Source of the DNA: Flavobacteriaceae bacterium
GTDB taxonomy: Bacteria > Bacteroidota > Bacteroidia > Flavobacteriales > Flavobacteriaceae
Reading direction: 5' to 3'
Length of the DNA: 64,000 nucleotides
NCBI GenBank assembly: GCA_002723075.1
Contig: PBNJ01000008.1
Location: 54,483-118,482, forward strand
Part shown: positions 17,824 through 26,158 of the stretch, in pieces
Position numbering within the stretch: position 1 is the first letter of the stretch
How the letters are laid out: each line of letters starts with the position of its first letter
The notes under the pieces: generated by a model
The model's input: the letters and a program-made list of their open reading frames with translations, nothing else
Told to the model about the DNA's origin: nothing
The model's database searches: none
Made by a program: the position numbers and the translations under genes

Positions 17824-19769
17824 CGAGGCACATTGGCCAAACCATCTTGTAACCATCCTAAATAGGTTGGGATATCTGTGTATTGCTGTGGCGGTGCCAA
17901 CAGGGTTCCATCTGGCATCATCATTATATAATGCGGTTGGGCTACGGAGTTGAAATTAATCGCCTGAAAAGCAGCCCATTTCTGTCCGATGGTTTCAATG
18001 TTACGAATCCGTCCTGAGGTGTATTCCAGTGTAAATTGATCTTCCTTTACCAACGGCTCTCGATCATCTACATATAACGAAATCAAAACCAATTCCTCGT
18101 TGATCAGCCGATAAATTTCTGGATCGCTCCAAACGTTTTCTTCGACTTTCCGACAATTCACACATGCCCAACCCGTAAAGTCCAATAATATTGGCTTATC
18201 GGCCGCTTTAGCAACTGCTACCCCTTTGTCATAGTCTTTATAGCAATCTAAGTTGAGGGGACAATCAGAGTCTTGTGCATAAATACTGTAAAAGGTCGGC
18301 GGTGGAAAGCCAGCCAATAGCTTGAGTGAATTGGAAGACGAGTTCGGTAAGGTTCCCGGAACGAGATACACAACAAACGACAAACTCACAACCGCGAGAA
18401 GAATCCTTCCTGTTCCCAGTGATTGTTTCTTTGGTTCATGAGGAAATCTGAATAACCCAAATAGATATGCGATCATCACAACAAAAATCAGAATCCATAG
18501 ACCGATAAAAATCTCACGCTTGAGAACACCCCAATGCGCAACAAGATCAGCGTTGGACAGAAATTTGATCGCTAATGCGAGTTCGATAAAGCCCAAAGCC
18601 ACTTTTAGGGTATTCATCCATCCACCGGATTTGGGTAAGCTCTGTAACAGATTGGGGAAAAGCGCAAACAAGCCAAACGGCAATGCCAAGGCCAAACCAA
18701 ATCCAGTCATCCCCATACTGAGTTGGGTTGCTCCTCCCGTGCTAGACAAAGAGCCCGCAAGTAGTGAGCCCAAAATCGGACCTGTACACGAAAAGGAAAC
18801 GATGGCAAGAGTGAGCGCCATTAAAAAGATTCCGATGATTCCTCCAGCTTTGTTGGATGCAAAATCGAGTCGATTTGCCCACGACGAAGGAAGAGTGAGT
18901 TCATAATACCCGAAAAACGAAAAGGCAAAAAACAGAAAAATCAAAAAGAAAAAAATGTTAAGCCAGATATTGGTCGAAATGGTATTGAGAATTTCGGGGT
19001 TAATGGAATCGAGAAAGTGAAAAGGCAGACTCAACAAAGCATAAATCAAGACGATAAAAAAGGCATAGAGTAAGGCATTGGTCAGTCCTTGCCTTTTGAT
19101 GTTGCTCTGTTTGGTGAAAAATGAAACAGTCAGTGGAATCATCGGAAATACACATGGGGTAAGCAAGGCGATCAATCCACCAAAAAAACCGAGTAAAAAG
19201 ATATTCCAAATGGAAGATGAATCATTGTCTTGATTTGAATTTGTCGTGAGAAGATCTGTGTTTTTCAATTGAATTTTCAACTTGTTTTCCGATTCCGAAG
19301 TGAGTGCAGTCAGGTCTTCAGATTGTTGCTCTTGTGAATCGCCAGAAAGAGAAATCAATAGCTGCTCATCTCTGAAAATACAGAGTTTATCGTCACAGGC
19401 CTGATAAATAAGATCTACTGTGATGTCTTGAACGGTTTCGTCAGTGACAACTACGGTTTGATAAAAGGTCGCTTTGTTATCAAAATAAGATAGTTCCATT
19501 TCGAAAATGGGATCAAATCCCGTGATCAACTCCGAATGCGTTAAAGGACCTATTGGCGTGGTATCTTGAAATGTAAATTCCGTTGGTAGCGGGCCATCTT
19601 CGGGCATTTCTGTGGCGTATAAATGCCATTTCTCTTCAATGGTCGCAGTAATGACCACATCATAGGTGAGGGAATCGACTTGTTTAGCTTGTGTTGTCCA
19701 AGTCACAGGGTTCTGTGCCAAGACTAAACTCGCAAAAAGAAGGTTGAGGAAAAGGGCTAAAATTCTCAT
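17796..19769 (-). CDS. dsbD: DsbD-like thiol:disulfide interchange protein
   Basis: A 657-residue inner-membrane protein that moves electrons from cytoplasmic thioredoxin to periplasmic thiol proteins. It has a signal peptide (residues 1-18), an N-terminal periplasmic DsbD-alpha-like domain (to about 170), an eight-helix membrane domain with the redox Cys motifs TPCVFPMIP and FSCTGPILGSLL, and a C-terminal thioredoxin domain with WACVNC (about residue 535). Two cysteines in ACDDKLCIF mark the N-terminal domain. It likely supplies the exported thioredoxin-fold proteins encoded across the strand. It overlaps tilS by four bases. Confidence 0.93.
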   Translation of the reverse strand: MRILALFLNLLFASLVLAQNPVTWTTQAKQVDSLTYDVVITATIEEKWHLYATEMPEDGPLPTEFTFQDTTPIGPLTHSELITGFDPIFEMELSYFDNKATFYQTVVVTDETVQDITVDLIYQACDDKLCIFRDEQLLISLSGDSQEQQSEDLTALTSESENKLKIQLKNTDLLTTNSNQDNDSSSIWNIFLLGFFGGLIALLTPCVFPMIPLTVSFFTKQSNIKRQGLTNALLYAFFIVLIYALLSLPFHFLDSINPEILNTISTNIWLNIFFFLIFLFFAFSFFGYYELTLPSSWANRLDFASNKAGGIIGIFLMALTLAIVSFSCTGPILGSLLAGSLSSTGGATQLSMGMTGFGLALALPFGLFALFPNLLQSLPKSGGWMNTLKVALGFIELALAIKFLSNADLVAHWGVLKREIFIGLWILIFVVMIAYLFGLFRFPHEPKKQSLGTGRILLAVVSLSFVVYLVPGTLPNSSSNSLKLLAGFPPPTFYSIYAQDSDCPLNLDCYKDYDKGVAVAKAADKPILLDFTGWACVNCRKVEENVWSDPEIYRLINEELVLISLYVDDREPLVKEDQFTLEYTSGRIRNIETIGQKWAAFQAINFNSVAQPHYIMMMPDGTLLAPPQQYTDIPTYLGWLQDGLANVPRQALGFTLE

Positions 19770-21043
19770 TTGAGGTTGATGTTTAATAAATTAATCGTGT
19801 TTTCTGATGGTGTAAATCTACGATCTGCGCGCTTACCAACAATCCAAACAATATCATTGCCAGAACACAACAACCATTGTGCCGCTTTTTGGGTTGCGGT
19901 ATATTTTTCGTCTTTAAAGAATTTAGAAACTTTTTTTGACCCTGTCATTCCGGTTGGATAGAAGTAATCCCCTTTTTTCCATTTCCGTAAAGTCATTGGA
20001 AATAATATGGTTTCCTCATCAACTGTTAAGGCGTTTTTCGTGTTGAGTTGTTCTTTTGAAAAGGTCAGGTTTAATGGCTCGCTGAGTCCATCTTTATAAA
20101 CTGTAAACTCTTTTTCCGCATCATGAGTAAATGGCTGGTAGAGAAGGAATTCATCACGACCTACTTCAAGCACATAATTATGAGACGAAATTTGTTTTCC
20201 TTTTTGCGCATTCATCAACTTGATCACTTCTCGATGATCAAAGCCATAGGCCTGAAACAGTTGATGGCTCCAAAACGACAATGGTTTGAGTGCTTTTATT
20301 TCTTGAATTGGAATATAAATGGTTCCTTTTTTGTTTTGAAACAGTTGCTCTTGAAGCTGTACGGTTTGTTGCTGAATTACCAAAGCTGCTTGTTTTGTAA
20401 AATCTATGGTTTTACTGGTATTTTCCAAAGCTTTTGGATGCAATTTGGCCAACTCAGGAATCACATGATGGCGCATTGCATTGCGTAAATAGTCATCACT
20501 TTGATTGGAGTAATCTTCACGCCAAGGAATCTCTTGTGCTTGGGCATAGTTGACAATTTCAGATTTATAGAACGGCAAAAGCGGTCTGATGATTCTTCCG
20601 TTTTGCTCAGGGATGGCAGCTAAACCTTCGATCCCTGTCCCACGAATGATATTCATCAGCAGGGTTTCGATATTGTCATCGGCGTGATGGGCGGTTAGCA
20701 CGATGTCATAACCATTGGAGTTGCAAAGTTCCTCAAACCAGTTGAAACGCAGTGTTCGGGCTGCCATCTGCGTCGATTGTTTGAAAAGTTTGGTGTCAAA
20801 GCGTTTGATGTGGCAAGTCAGTTGATATCTTTTACAATAGGACTCGACGAGTTGTTCATCTTTTACACTGTCTTGTCCGCGAAGTTGAAAGTTGCAGTGT
20901 GCAACAGCCACTTCATCTACAAGCTCGCGAAGTAAATCCAACAAGACCATGCTATCGACCCCCCCGCTTACAGCCACCAAAATCCGCTCTGAGCGAAGTG
21001 CGGGAAATCGAGAATAAAGATGCGTCTGAAATCTGGATTTCAT
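19766..21043 (-). CDS. tilS: tRNA(Ile)-lysidine synthase
   Basis: TilS makes lysidine at position 34 of tRNA-Ile(CAU), which is essential for reading AUA codons. The 425-residue protein has the PP-loop ATP-binding motif VAVSGGVDSMVLLDLL at residues 22-37, LTAHHADDNIETLLMNIIRGTG, and a C-terminal substrate-binding domain (KKVSKFFKDEKYTATQKAAQ). Length fits the long (E. coli-like) form. It overlaps the start of the dsbD-like gene by four bases (ATGA) and follows pabB with a 9-base gap, so these three form an operon. Confidence 0.95.
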   Translation of the reverse strand: MKSRFQTHLYSRFPALRSERILVAVSGGVDSMVLLDLLRELVDEVAVAHCNFQLRGQDSVKDEQLVESYCKRYQLTCHIKRFDTKLFKQSTQMAARTLRFNWFEELCNSNGYDIVLTAHHADDNIETLLMNIIRGTGIEGLAAIPEQNGRIIRPLLPFYKSEIVNYAQAQEIPWREDYSNQSDDYLRNAMRHHVIPELAKLHPKALENTSKTIDFTKQAALVIQQQTVQLQEQLFQNKKGTIYIPIQEIKALKPLSFWSHQLFQAYGFDHREVIKLMNAQKGKQISSHNYVLEVGRDEFLLYQPFTHDAEKEFTVYKDGLSEPLNLTFSKEQLNTKNALTVDEETILFPMTLRKWKKGDYFYPTGMTGSKKVSKFFKDEKYTATQKAAQWLLCSGNDIVWIVGKRADRRFTPSENTINLLNINLK

Positions 21044-21052
21044 GGCTGCAAA

Positions 21053-22357
21053 CTACAAATTAATGGTCATTTTTTGCGACAGCACATCCAGAACCCCTTT
21101 TGCCTTGAGCAAGCATTCATCATATTCATTTTCTGGATTCGAATTTGCGGTTAGGGCACTTCCGACTTGCAACGATAGATATTCGATGTCTTTTCGGTAT
21201 ATAAGAGAGCGAATTACCACATTGAAATCAAAATCTCCATTGGGATCGATATAGCCAACAGCTCCGCTATATAGTCCTCTTTTGGTCTCCTCGTATTGTT
21301 CGATAAGTTGCATCGCTCGTACCTTAGGCGCACCTGTCATGCTCCCCATCGGAAAGCAAGCAGCTATGGCGTCTGTAACTGGGGTTTCGGCTTGTAATTC
21401 AGCCACGACTGTTGATATCATTTGATGCACATGTACAAAGGGGTAGACTTTGCACAGCTCCTTTACTTCTACACTTCCTTTGGTTGCAATCCGCGACATA
21501 TCATTGCGCACCAAATCGACAATCATGGTGTTCTCTGCGCGTTCCTTTTCGCTGCGCTGCAGCTGAAAGGCTTCCTCAACATCATGAGTCTGATCAGTAT
21601 GACGCCTTGCAGTTCCTTTGATCGGTTGCGAAATCAATTGATTCCCCACCCGCTTTAAAAATCGTTCAGGGGAACTGCTGAGTAAATATTTATCGTCGAT
21701 TTGAACAAAGGCAGCAAAGGGCGGTTTTGCCTTCTCATTGAGTTTTTGAAAGAGGAAATGCGGTTCGATTTTGACATATTCAGCAAAGAGTTCCATACAA
21801 AAATTCACCTCATAAATATCTCCTCTGGCAATATGCTCCTGCAGAGCTTGTACTTTGGCGAGATAGGTTTTTCTAGAAATACGATGCTGCATGAAAATCT
21901 CTTGCCCGCATGGTGGTGGTTGATCTACGATAGTAGAGATTTGGTTCCAGTCATCATTTGGGTGATATGGAGAAAGATAATGAGCTTCCACTCGATTGTC
22001 TTTGATAACCCACAAGCGTTTGGGTTGGAAAAAAAACAGCTCGGGAAAGTCCAGATGATCAAGGTTTTGTGACTGTAGATTTTCCAATTGGTTTTTCAGG
22101 TCGTAAGAAAGAAAGCCAAACAACCAGTCGGAATTTGAATGAATATGCTTTTGTAAGGAGTCAAGGGCATCTTGATTTTGTGATTGTACAACAGTATGAG
22201 CATCCGTTGCAAGGATAAAATCATATTTTGTTTCTTGATGCGCATAGTCATTCGAATCCAACACGACAGTAGTCAAATACTGTTTCGACCAATGCAAAAG
22301 TTGCAACTTGAGTTGTTCGATATTGGGATGTGAAAAACGGGTAAAACTGCGTTTCAA
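21053..22357 (-). CDS. pabB: Aminodeoxychorismate synthase component I
   Basis: PabB aminates chorismate to 4-amino-4-deoxychorismate on the way to p-aminobenzoate and folate. The 434-residue protein has the chorismate-binding domain with LSSSPERFLKR, QPIKGTARR and MGSMTGAPKVRAMQLIE. The Lys in PIKGT is the residue that separates PabB from anthranilate synthase TrpE (which has Ala, PIAGT), so pabB is preferred. The N-terminal domain is short. No glutamine amidotransferase subunit (pabA) is adjacent; it may be shared with the tryptophan pathway. The start lies 90 bases from the divergent arg leader. Confidence 0.9.
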   Translation of the reverse strand: MKRSFTRFSHPNIEQLKLQLLHWSKQYLTTVVLDSNDYAHQETKYDFILATDAHTVVQSQNQDALDSLQKHIHSNSDWLFGFLSYDLKNQLENLQSQNLDHLDFPELFFFQPKRLWVIKDNRVEAHYLSPYHPNDDWNQISTIVDQPPPCGQEIFMQHRISRKTYLAKVQALQEHIARGDIYEVNFCMELFAEYVKIEPHFLFQKLNEKAKPPFAAFVQIDDKYLLSSSPERFLKRVGNQLISQPIKGTARRHTDQTHDVEEAFQLQRSEKERAENTMIVDLVRNDMSRIATKGSVEVKELCKVYPFVHVHQMISTVVAELQAETPVTDAIAACFPMGSMTGAPKVRAMQLIEQYEETKRGLYSGAVGYIDPNGDFDFNVVIRSLIYRKDIEYLSLQVGSALTANSNPENEYDECLLKAKGVLDVLSQKMTINL

Positions 22358-22435
22358 CGAATACAGATTGTTAGATTTGTAACAAAAATAATCAATAGAT
22401 TTAGCAGTAACCCTTTTATTTTCACAATTTTTACT

Positions 22436-22443
22436 GATATTTG
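22436..22443 (+). promoter_or_regulatory. -7 box of the arginine operon
   Basis: GATATTTG matches TAnnTTTG except the first base. CACC separates it from the GTG of the leader peptide at 22448, the same layout as tsaE and aroB. Confidence 0.5.
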
Positions 22444-22447
22444 CACC

Positions 22448-22513
22448 GTGATTTTAAAAAGACACTTCTCGTTAACTCCACGCCGTCCGCGTCGCCCCTT
22501 TGGGGGTATATAG
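22448..22513 (+). CDS. Arginine-rich leader peptide of the arg operon
   Basis: A frame of 21 codons plus TAG starting at GTG 22448. It encodes a peptide beginning MILKRHFSLT and ending PRRPRRPFGGI, with five arginines, four of them packed in RRPRR (codons CGC CGT CCG CGT CGC at 22481-22495). It starts four bases after a -7 box, stops 72 bases before the first operon gene, and is followed by a hairpin and a T-rich tract. Such layout is that of an attenuation leader sensing charged tRNA-Arg, with Pro codons as possible second signal since proC is in the operon. This is inference: no translation is shown, and the frame is too short for codon statistics. Confidence 0.6.
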   Translation: MILKRHFSLTPRRPRRPFGGI

Positions 22514-22565
22514 TCTTTAGGGAGCTATGGTGCGTCCAGCTTCGTCTTCAACTTCATCTTTTTTT
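22495..22565 (+). promoter_or_regulatory. Hairpins and T-rich tract after the leader peptide
   Basis: CCCC (22495-22498) can pair with GGGG (22502-22505), overlapping the end of the leader frame. A second hairpin pairs GGAGC-TGG (22521-22530, two-base bulge) with CCA-GCTTC (22536-22543) around a 5-base loop. It is followed by a pyrimidine-rich stretch ending in seven T (22559-22565). The T-run is about 15 bases from the stem, so this is not a textbook terminator, but it is the best candidate attenuator between leader and operon. Confidence 0.4.
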
Positions 22566-22585
22566 CAATTCAAATTCACAGCACA

Positions 22586-23197
22586 ATGAACATTGTCATT
22601 GCAGGCAAGTCGCATATACAGTATGCAAAGCAAATTTCGGAGCTAATCGCTTCCTCCGCTCAAGTAAGAGGGACAGGGATTGCGCGGCGCACACCAGAGT
22701 ATATTGTCAGTAAAATTGAGAATAAGAACGCAATAATTGCCTTGGACGGTGATGTTTTTTCTGGTTTTTGCTATATCGAAGTTTGGGGACACAACAAATA
22801 CGTAGCTCATTCGGGTTTGATTGTTGCACCAGAGTACAGAGGAAAAGGACTGGCAAAATCTATTAAAACAAAAATCTTTGACTATTCCAGAGAAAAATAT
22901 CCCGATGCCAAAGTCTTTGGGATTACCACAGGTCTCCCTGTGATGAAAATCAATTATGAACTCGGCTACAGGCCCGTTACGTTTTCTGAATTGACAGATG
23001 ACCCTGCGTTTTGGAAGGGCTGTCAAACTTGTAAAAATTACGATGTCCTCACAAGGACCGATCACAAAATGTGTTTGTGTACGGGGATGCTCTATGACCC
23101 ACAAGCAGATGCAGAAGAAAAGACCTATGACAATGCCGTTATGAGTCGATTGAACAAAATCAAACAATCATTGTTTCTAAATAAGAAAAAAGCATGA
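22586..23197 (+). CDS. GNAT acyltransferase, first gene of the arg operon
   Basis: A 203-residue GNAT-fold protein. The acyl-CoA-binding region is seen in HSGLIVAPEYRGKGLAKSIK (the R/Q-x-x-G-x-G/A motif as YRGKGLA). Four cysteines occur in the C-terminal third (KGCQTCKNYDVL and KMCLCTGM), an unusual pair of CxxC/CxC-like clusters that could hold a metal. Standing first in a complete arginine operon that has no other argA or argJ, it is the best candidate for the N-acylglutamate synthase that starts the pathway. Whether it uses acetyl-CoA or succinyl-CoA is open. Its stop overlaps the argG start by four bases. Confidence 0.8.
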   Translation: MNIVIAGKSHIQYAKQISELIASSAQVRGTGIARRTPEYIVSKIENKNAIIALDGDVFSGFCYIEVWGHNKYVAHSGLIVAPEYRGKGLAKSIKTKIFDYSREKYPDAKVFGITTGLPVMKINYELGYRPVTFSELTDDPAFWKGCQTCKNYDVLTRTDHKMCLCTGMLYDPQADAEEKTYDNAVMSRLNKIKQSLFLNKKKA

Positions 23198-24375
23198 AAA
23201 AGTTAGTCCTTGCCTACAGCGGAGGTCTAGACACCTCCTATTGTGTGAAACACCTCAGCCAGTTGGGTTATGAGGTTCACGCGGTGAGCGTAAATACTGG
23301 TGGTTTTGACGATGAGGAAGTCAAAGCGTTATCCGCCAAAGCCATGACTTTAGGTGCCACATCCTACAAATCGATTGATGCAGTGGAGACCTTTTATCAA
23401 AAAGTCATTCGTTTTTTGGTGTTTGGCAATGTATTGAAAAACAATACCTATCCACTTTCGGTCAGTTCCGAGCGAATTATACAAGCCGTAGAGATTGTCA
23501 ACTACGCCAAATCGATAGATGCGACCCATATTGCGCATGGCAGCACGGGTGCTGGAAACGATCAGGTTCGATTTGACTTGATTTTTCAAACCCTAGCGCC
23601 AAACATTGAAATCATCACACCGATTCGCGATCAAAAGTTGTCGAGAGAAGATGAGATTGCCTTTCTCAAGTCTCACGGGGTTGAAATGGAATGGGCAAAA
23701 GCACAATATTCTGTCAACAAAGGACTTTGGGGTACGAGTGTCGGAGGAAAAGAAACGCTGGAATCTAAAGAACCGCTCCCAGAAGAGGCCTATCCAAGTC
23801 CATTGACCGAAAAGCAATCCACTAAAATTGCTCTGCAGTTTACAAATGGAGAATTTTCGGGAATTAACGGCAAACAAATGGATACAGTTTCTGCCATTAA
23901 AGCTCTCAATAAAATCGCATCTGGTTATGCAATTGGAAGAGATATTCATGTCGGCGATACAATTATCGGCATCAAAGGAAGAGTTGGCTTTGAGGCAGCT
24001 GCTCCACTGTTAATCATCAAGGCACATCATTTGCTCGAAAAACACACCTTGAGCAAATGGCAACAACAGCAAAAAGAACAACTCGCAAGTTTTTACGGGA
24101 TGCATTTACACGAAGGACATTATTTAGATCCTGTCTTGCGAGATATTGAGGCTTTTATGGAAAGTTCGCAAAAAATGGTGACAGGAACCGTTTTTATCAC
24201 GCTTCACCCCTATCGATTTACACTGGATGGTATCGAATCAGCTCACGATTTAATGGATTACTCTTTTGGAAGCTATGGCGAGATGAACCGCAACTGGACG
24301 AGTGAAGATGCCAAAGGATTTATCTCCGTTACCGCAAACGCAACTAAAATTTACAACCATGTCAACAACAGCTAA
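23194..24375 (+). CDS. argG: Argininosuccinate synthase
   Basis: ArgG joins citrulline and aspartate with ATP to make argininosuccinate. The 393-residue protein has the PP-loop motif LAYSGGLDTSYCVKHL at the N-terminus, the HGSTGAGNDQVRFDL region and KETLESKEPLPEEAYPSP further on. Family length is normal. The start overlaps the GNAT gene by four bases and the 3' end overlaps the argC start by 17 bases, so translation is coupled along the operon. Confidence 0.95.
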   Translation: MKKLVLAYSGGLDTSYCVKHLSQLGYEVHAVSVNTGGFDDEEVKALSAKAMTLGATSYKSIDAVETFYQKVIRFLVFGNVLKNNTYPLSVSSERIIQAVEIVNYAKSIDATHIAHGSTGAGNDQVRFDLIFQTLAPNIEIITPIRDQKLSREDEIAFLKSHGVEMEWAKAQYSVNKGLWGTSVGGKETLESKEPLPEEAYPSPLTEKQSTKIALQFTNGEFSGINGKQMDTVSAIKALNKIASGYAIGRDIHVGDTIIGIKGRVGFEAAAPLLIIKAHHLLEKHTLSKWQQQQKEQLASFYGMHLHEGHYLDPVLRDIEAFMESSQKMVTGTVFITLHPYRFTLDGIESAHDLMDYSFGSYGEMNRNWTSEDAKGFISVTANATKIYNHVNNS

Positions 24376-25348
24376 AAAGACGGTTGGAGTCATCGGCGGA
24401 TCTGGTTACACGGGTGGTGAGCTCCTTCGCTTGTTGGTCAATCATCCATTGGTTACCATTGATTTTGTGTATAGCAGAACTCGGCCCGGTACGCTGCTCA
24501 CCGAAACCCATACGGATTTGATCGGGCAAACGAATTTGCAGTTTACGGATGAAGTCAATCCAGACGTGGATGTCTTGTTCTTGTGTTTGGGGCATGGACT
24601 TTCGGGAACTTTCTTACACGAAAACCCGATGAACGACAACACCAAAATTATTGATCTTAGTAATGAATTCCGATTGCAGAAAGACCATCATTTTTTAGGC
24701 AAGTCCTATGTGTATGGCTTACCTGAATTTCAAAAGCAAAACATTAAGTCCGCACAAGCGGTTGCCAATCCTGGTTGCTTTGCTACAGCGATTCAATTGG
24801 CGCTTTTGCCCCTTGCCAAAGAAGGACTTCTACAAACCGACGTTCAAGTGCATGCCATCACAGGAAGTACGGGGGCTGGTGTAAAACCCTCTGCCACTTC
24901 GCATTTCAGCTGGCGAAACAACAATGTGTCATGGTATAAACCATTTACCCATCAGCATTTGGGCGAAATTGGTGAAACCTTACAAGCCCTACAAGCAGAT
25001 GTTCCCGAAATCAATTTTTTACCGATTCGAGGAAACTTTACCAGAGGGATATTTGCCAGTGTGTACACGACTTTTGAGGGAGATCTTGACGATGCCTATT
25101 CGCTGTATGAGCAATTTTATGCCAATAGCTCGTTTACGCACACAAGCACAAAGGCTTTGGATTTAAAAATGGTGGTCAATACCAACAATTGTCTGATTCA
25201 TCTACATAAACACAAAGATTTATTACTGATTACCAGTTGTTTGGACAACCTTCTCAAAGGAGCATCAGGACAAGCCGTTGAAAACATGAATTTGATGTTT
25301 TCTTGGCCTCAAACAACTGGATTACAACTTAAAGCAAACGTTCATTAA
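24359..25348 (+). CDS. argC: N-acetyl-gamma-glutamyl-phosphate reductase
   Basis: ArgC reduces N-acylglutamyl phosphate to the semialdehyde with NADPH. The 329-residue protein begins MSTTAKKTVGVIGGSGYTGGELL, an NADP-binding Rossmann motif. The catalytic Cys sits in AVANPGCFATAIQL and is followed by HAITGSTGAGVKP. The open frame extends 19 codons further upstream inside argG, but the Met at 24359 is the family-like start. The enzyme would act on acetyl or succinyl intermediates depending on the acyl group chosen by the operon. Confidence 0.95.
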   Translation: MSTTAKKTVGVIGGSGYTGGELLRLLVNHPLVTIDFVYSRTRPGTLLTETHTDLIGQTNLQFTDEVNPDVDVLFLCLGHGLSGTFLHENPMNDNTKIIDLSNEFRLQKDHHFLGKSYVYGLPEFQKQNIKSAQAVANPGCFATAIQLALLPLAKEGLLQTDVQVHAITGSTGAGVKPSATSHFSWRNNNVSWYKPFTHQHLGEIGETLQALQADVPEINFLPIRGNFTRGIFASVYTTFEGDLDDAYSLYEQFYANSSFTHTSTKALDLKMVVNTNNCLIHLHKHKDLLLITSCLDNLLKGASGQAVENMNLMFSWPQTTGLQLKANVH

Positions 25349-25359
25349 ACACGAATACT

Positions 25360-26154
25360 ATGAAAATCGCAATTATCGGCGCTGGAAATCTTGGATTGAG
25401 TATTGCAAAAGGGCTGCTGACCAACAACATCATTACGCAGTTATACCTCACCAAACGCAACACCTCTTCGATTTCAGATTGGAGCGAGTACAAAAACACA
25501 CATATCACGGATGACAATGCGGAAGCCATTTCATCTTCTGACGTTATTATACTTGCTGTGCAACCTGCTCAACTCAGCGAAGTTCTTTCTGAAAACGCGC
25601 AACTATTTAACGAAAAACATGTTTTGATTTCAACAGTAACTGGTTTTTCAATTGAGAAAATGGAAGCCATAGTCGGAAACGACAAATTCATCATTCGATC
25701 GATGCCAAACACCGCGATATCGGTTGGTAAATCGATGACATGTTTATGTGCAAACGGCAAAGGGAAACAACGTTTATCACTTGCAGAAGCGATTTACAAC
25801 TCCCTCGGTACAAGTATCATCATCGACGAAAAGCATATGCGTGCTGCAACGGTCATTTGCGCATCAGGAATTGCTTTTTGGATGCGACTGATTCGCGCTA
25901 CGACTCAAGGGGGCGTTCAACTTGGCTTTGATGCGGAAGAAGCGATGAAAATGTCGATGTACACCGCTTTGGGTGCCGCTACACTGCTGATTGAGACCGA
26001 CTCTCATCCAGAGCAAGAAATCGATAAGGTCACCACACCGCAGGGGTGCACAATCGAAGGGCTTAACGAAATGGAGCATCAAGGACTGAGTTCGTCTTTG
26101 ATCAAGGGAATCGTCGCTTCGTTCAATAAAATAAATGTGATTAGTAAAGGATAA
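25360..26154 (+). CDS. proC: Pyrroline-5-carboxylate reductase
   Basis: ProC reduces pyrroline-5-carboxylate to proline with NAD(P)H. The 264-residue protein starts MKIAIIGAGNLGLSIAKGLL (Rossmann glycine motif GAGNLG) and has the family segments RSMPNTAISVG and DKVTTPQGCTIEGLNEME near the C-terminus. Its place between argC and argD is notable: it makes proline a product of the arginine operon, since glutamate semialdehyde cyclises to P5C. Together with the separate proline dehydrogenase at 3957-5144, the organism can both make and oxidise proline. Confidence 0.94.
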   Translation: MKIAIIGAGNLGLSIAKGLLTNNIITQLYLTKRNTSSISDWSEYKNTHITDDNAEAISSSDVIILAVQPAQLSEVLSENAQLFNEKHVLISTVTGFSIEKMEAIVGNDKFIIRSMPNTAISVGKSMTCLCANGKGKQRLSLAEAIYNSLGTSIIIDEKHMRAATVICASGIAFWMRLIRATTQGGVQLGFDAEEAMKMSMYTALGAATLLIETDSHPEQEIDKVTTPQGCTIEGLNEMEHQGLSSSLIKGIVASFNKINVISKG

Positions 26155-26158
26155 AACC

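Noticed and set aside
22643-23167. A 174-codon open frame antisense to the GNAT gene
   Set aside because: The sense frame has a clear GNAT motif and operon context; the antisense frame has none.
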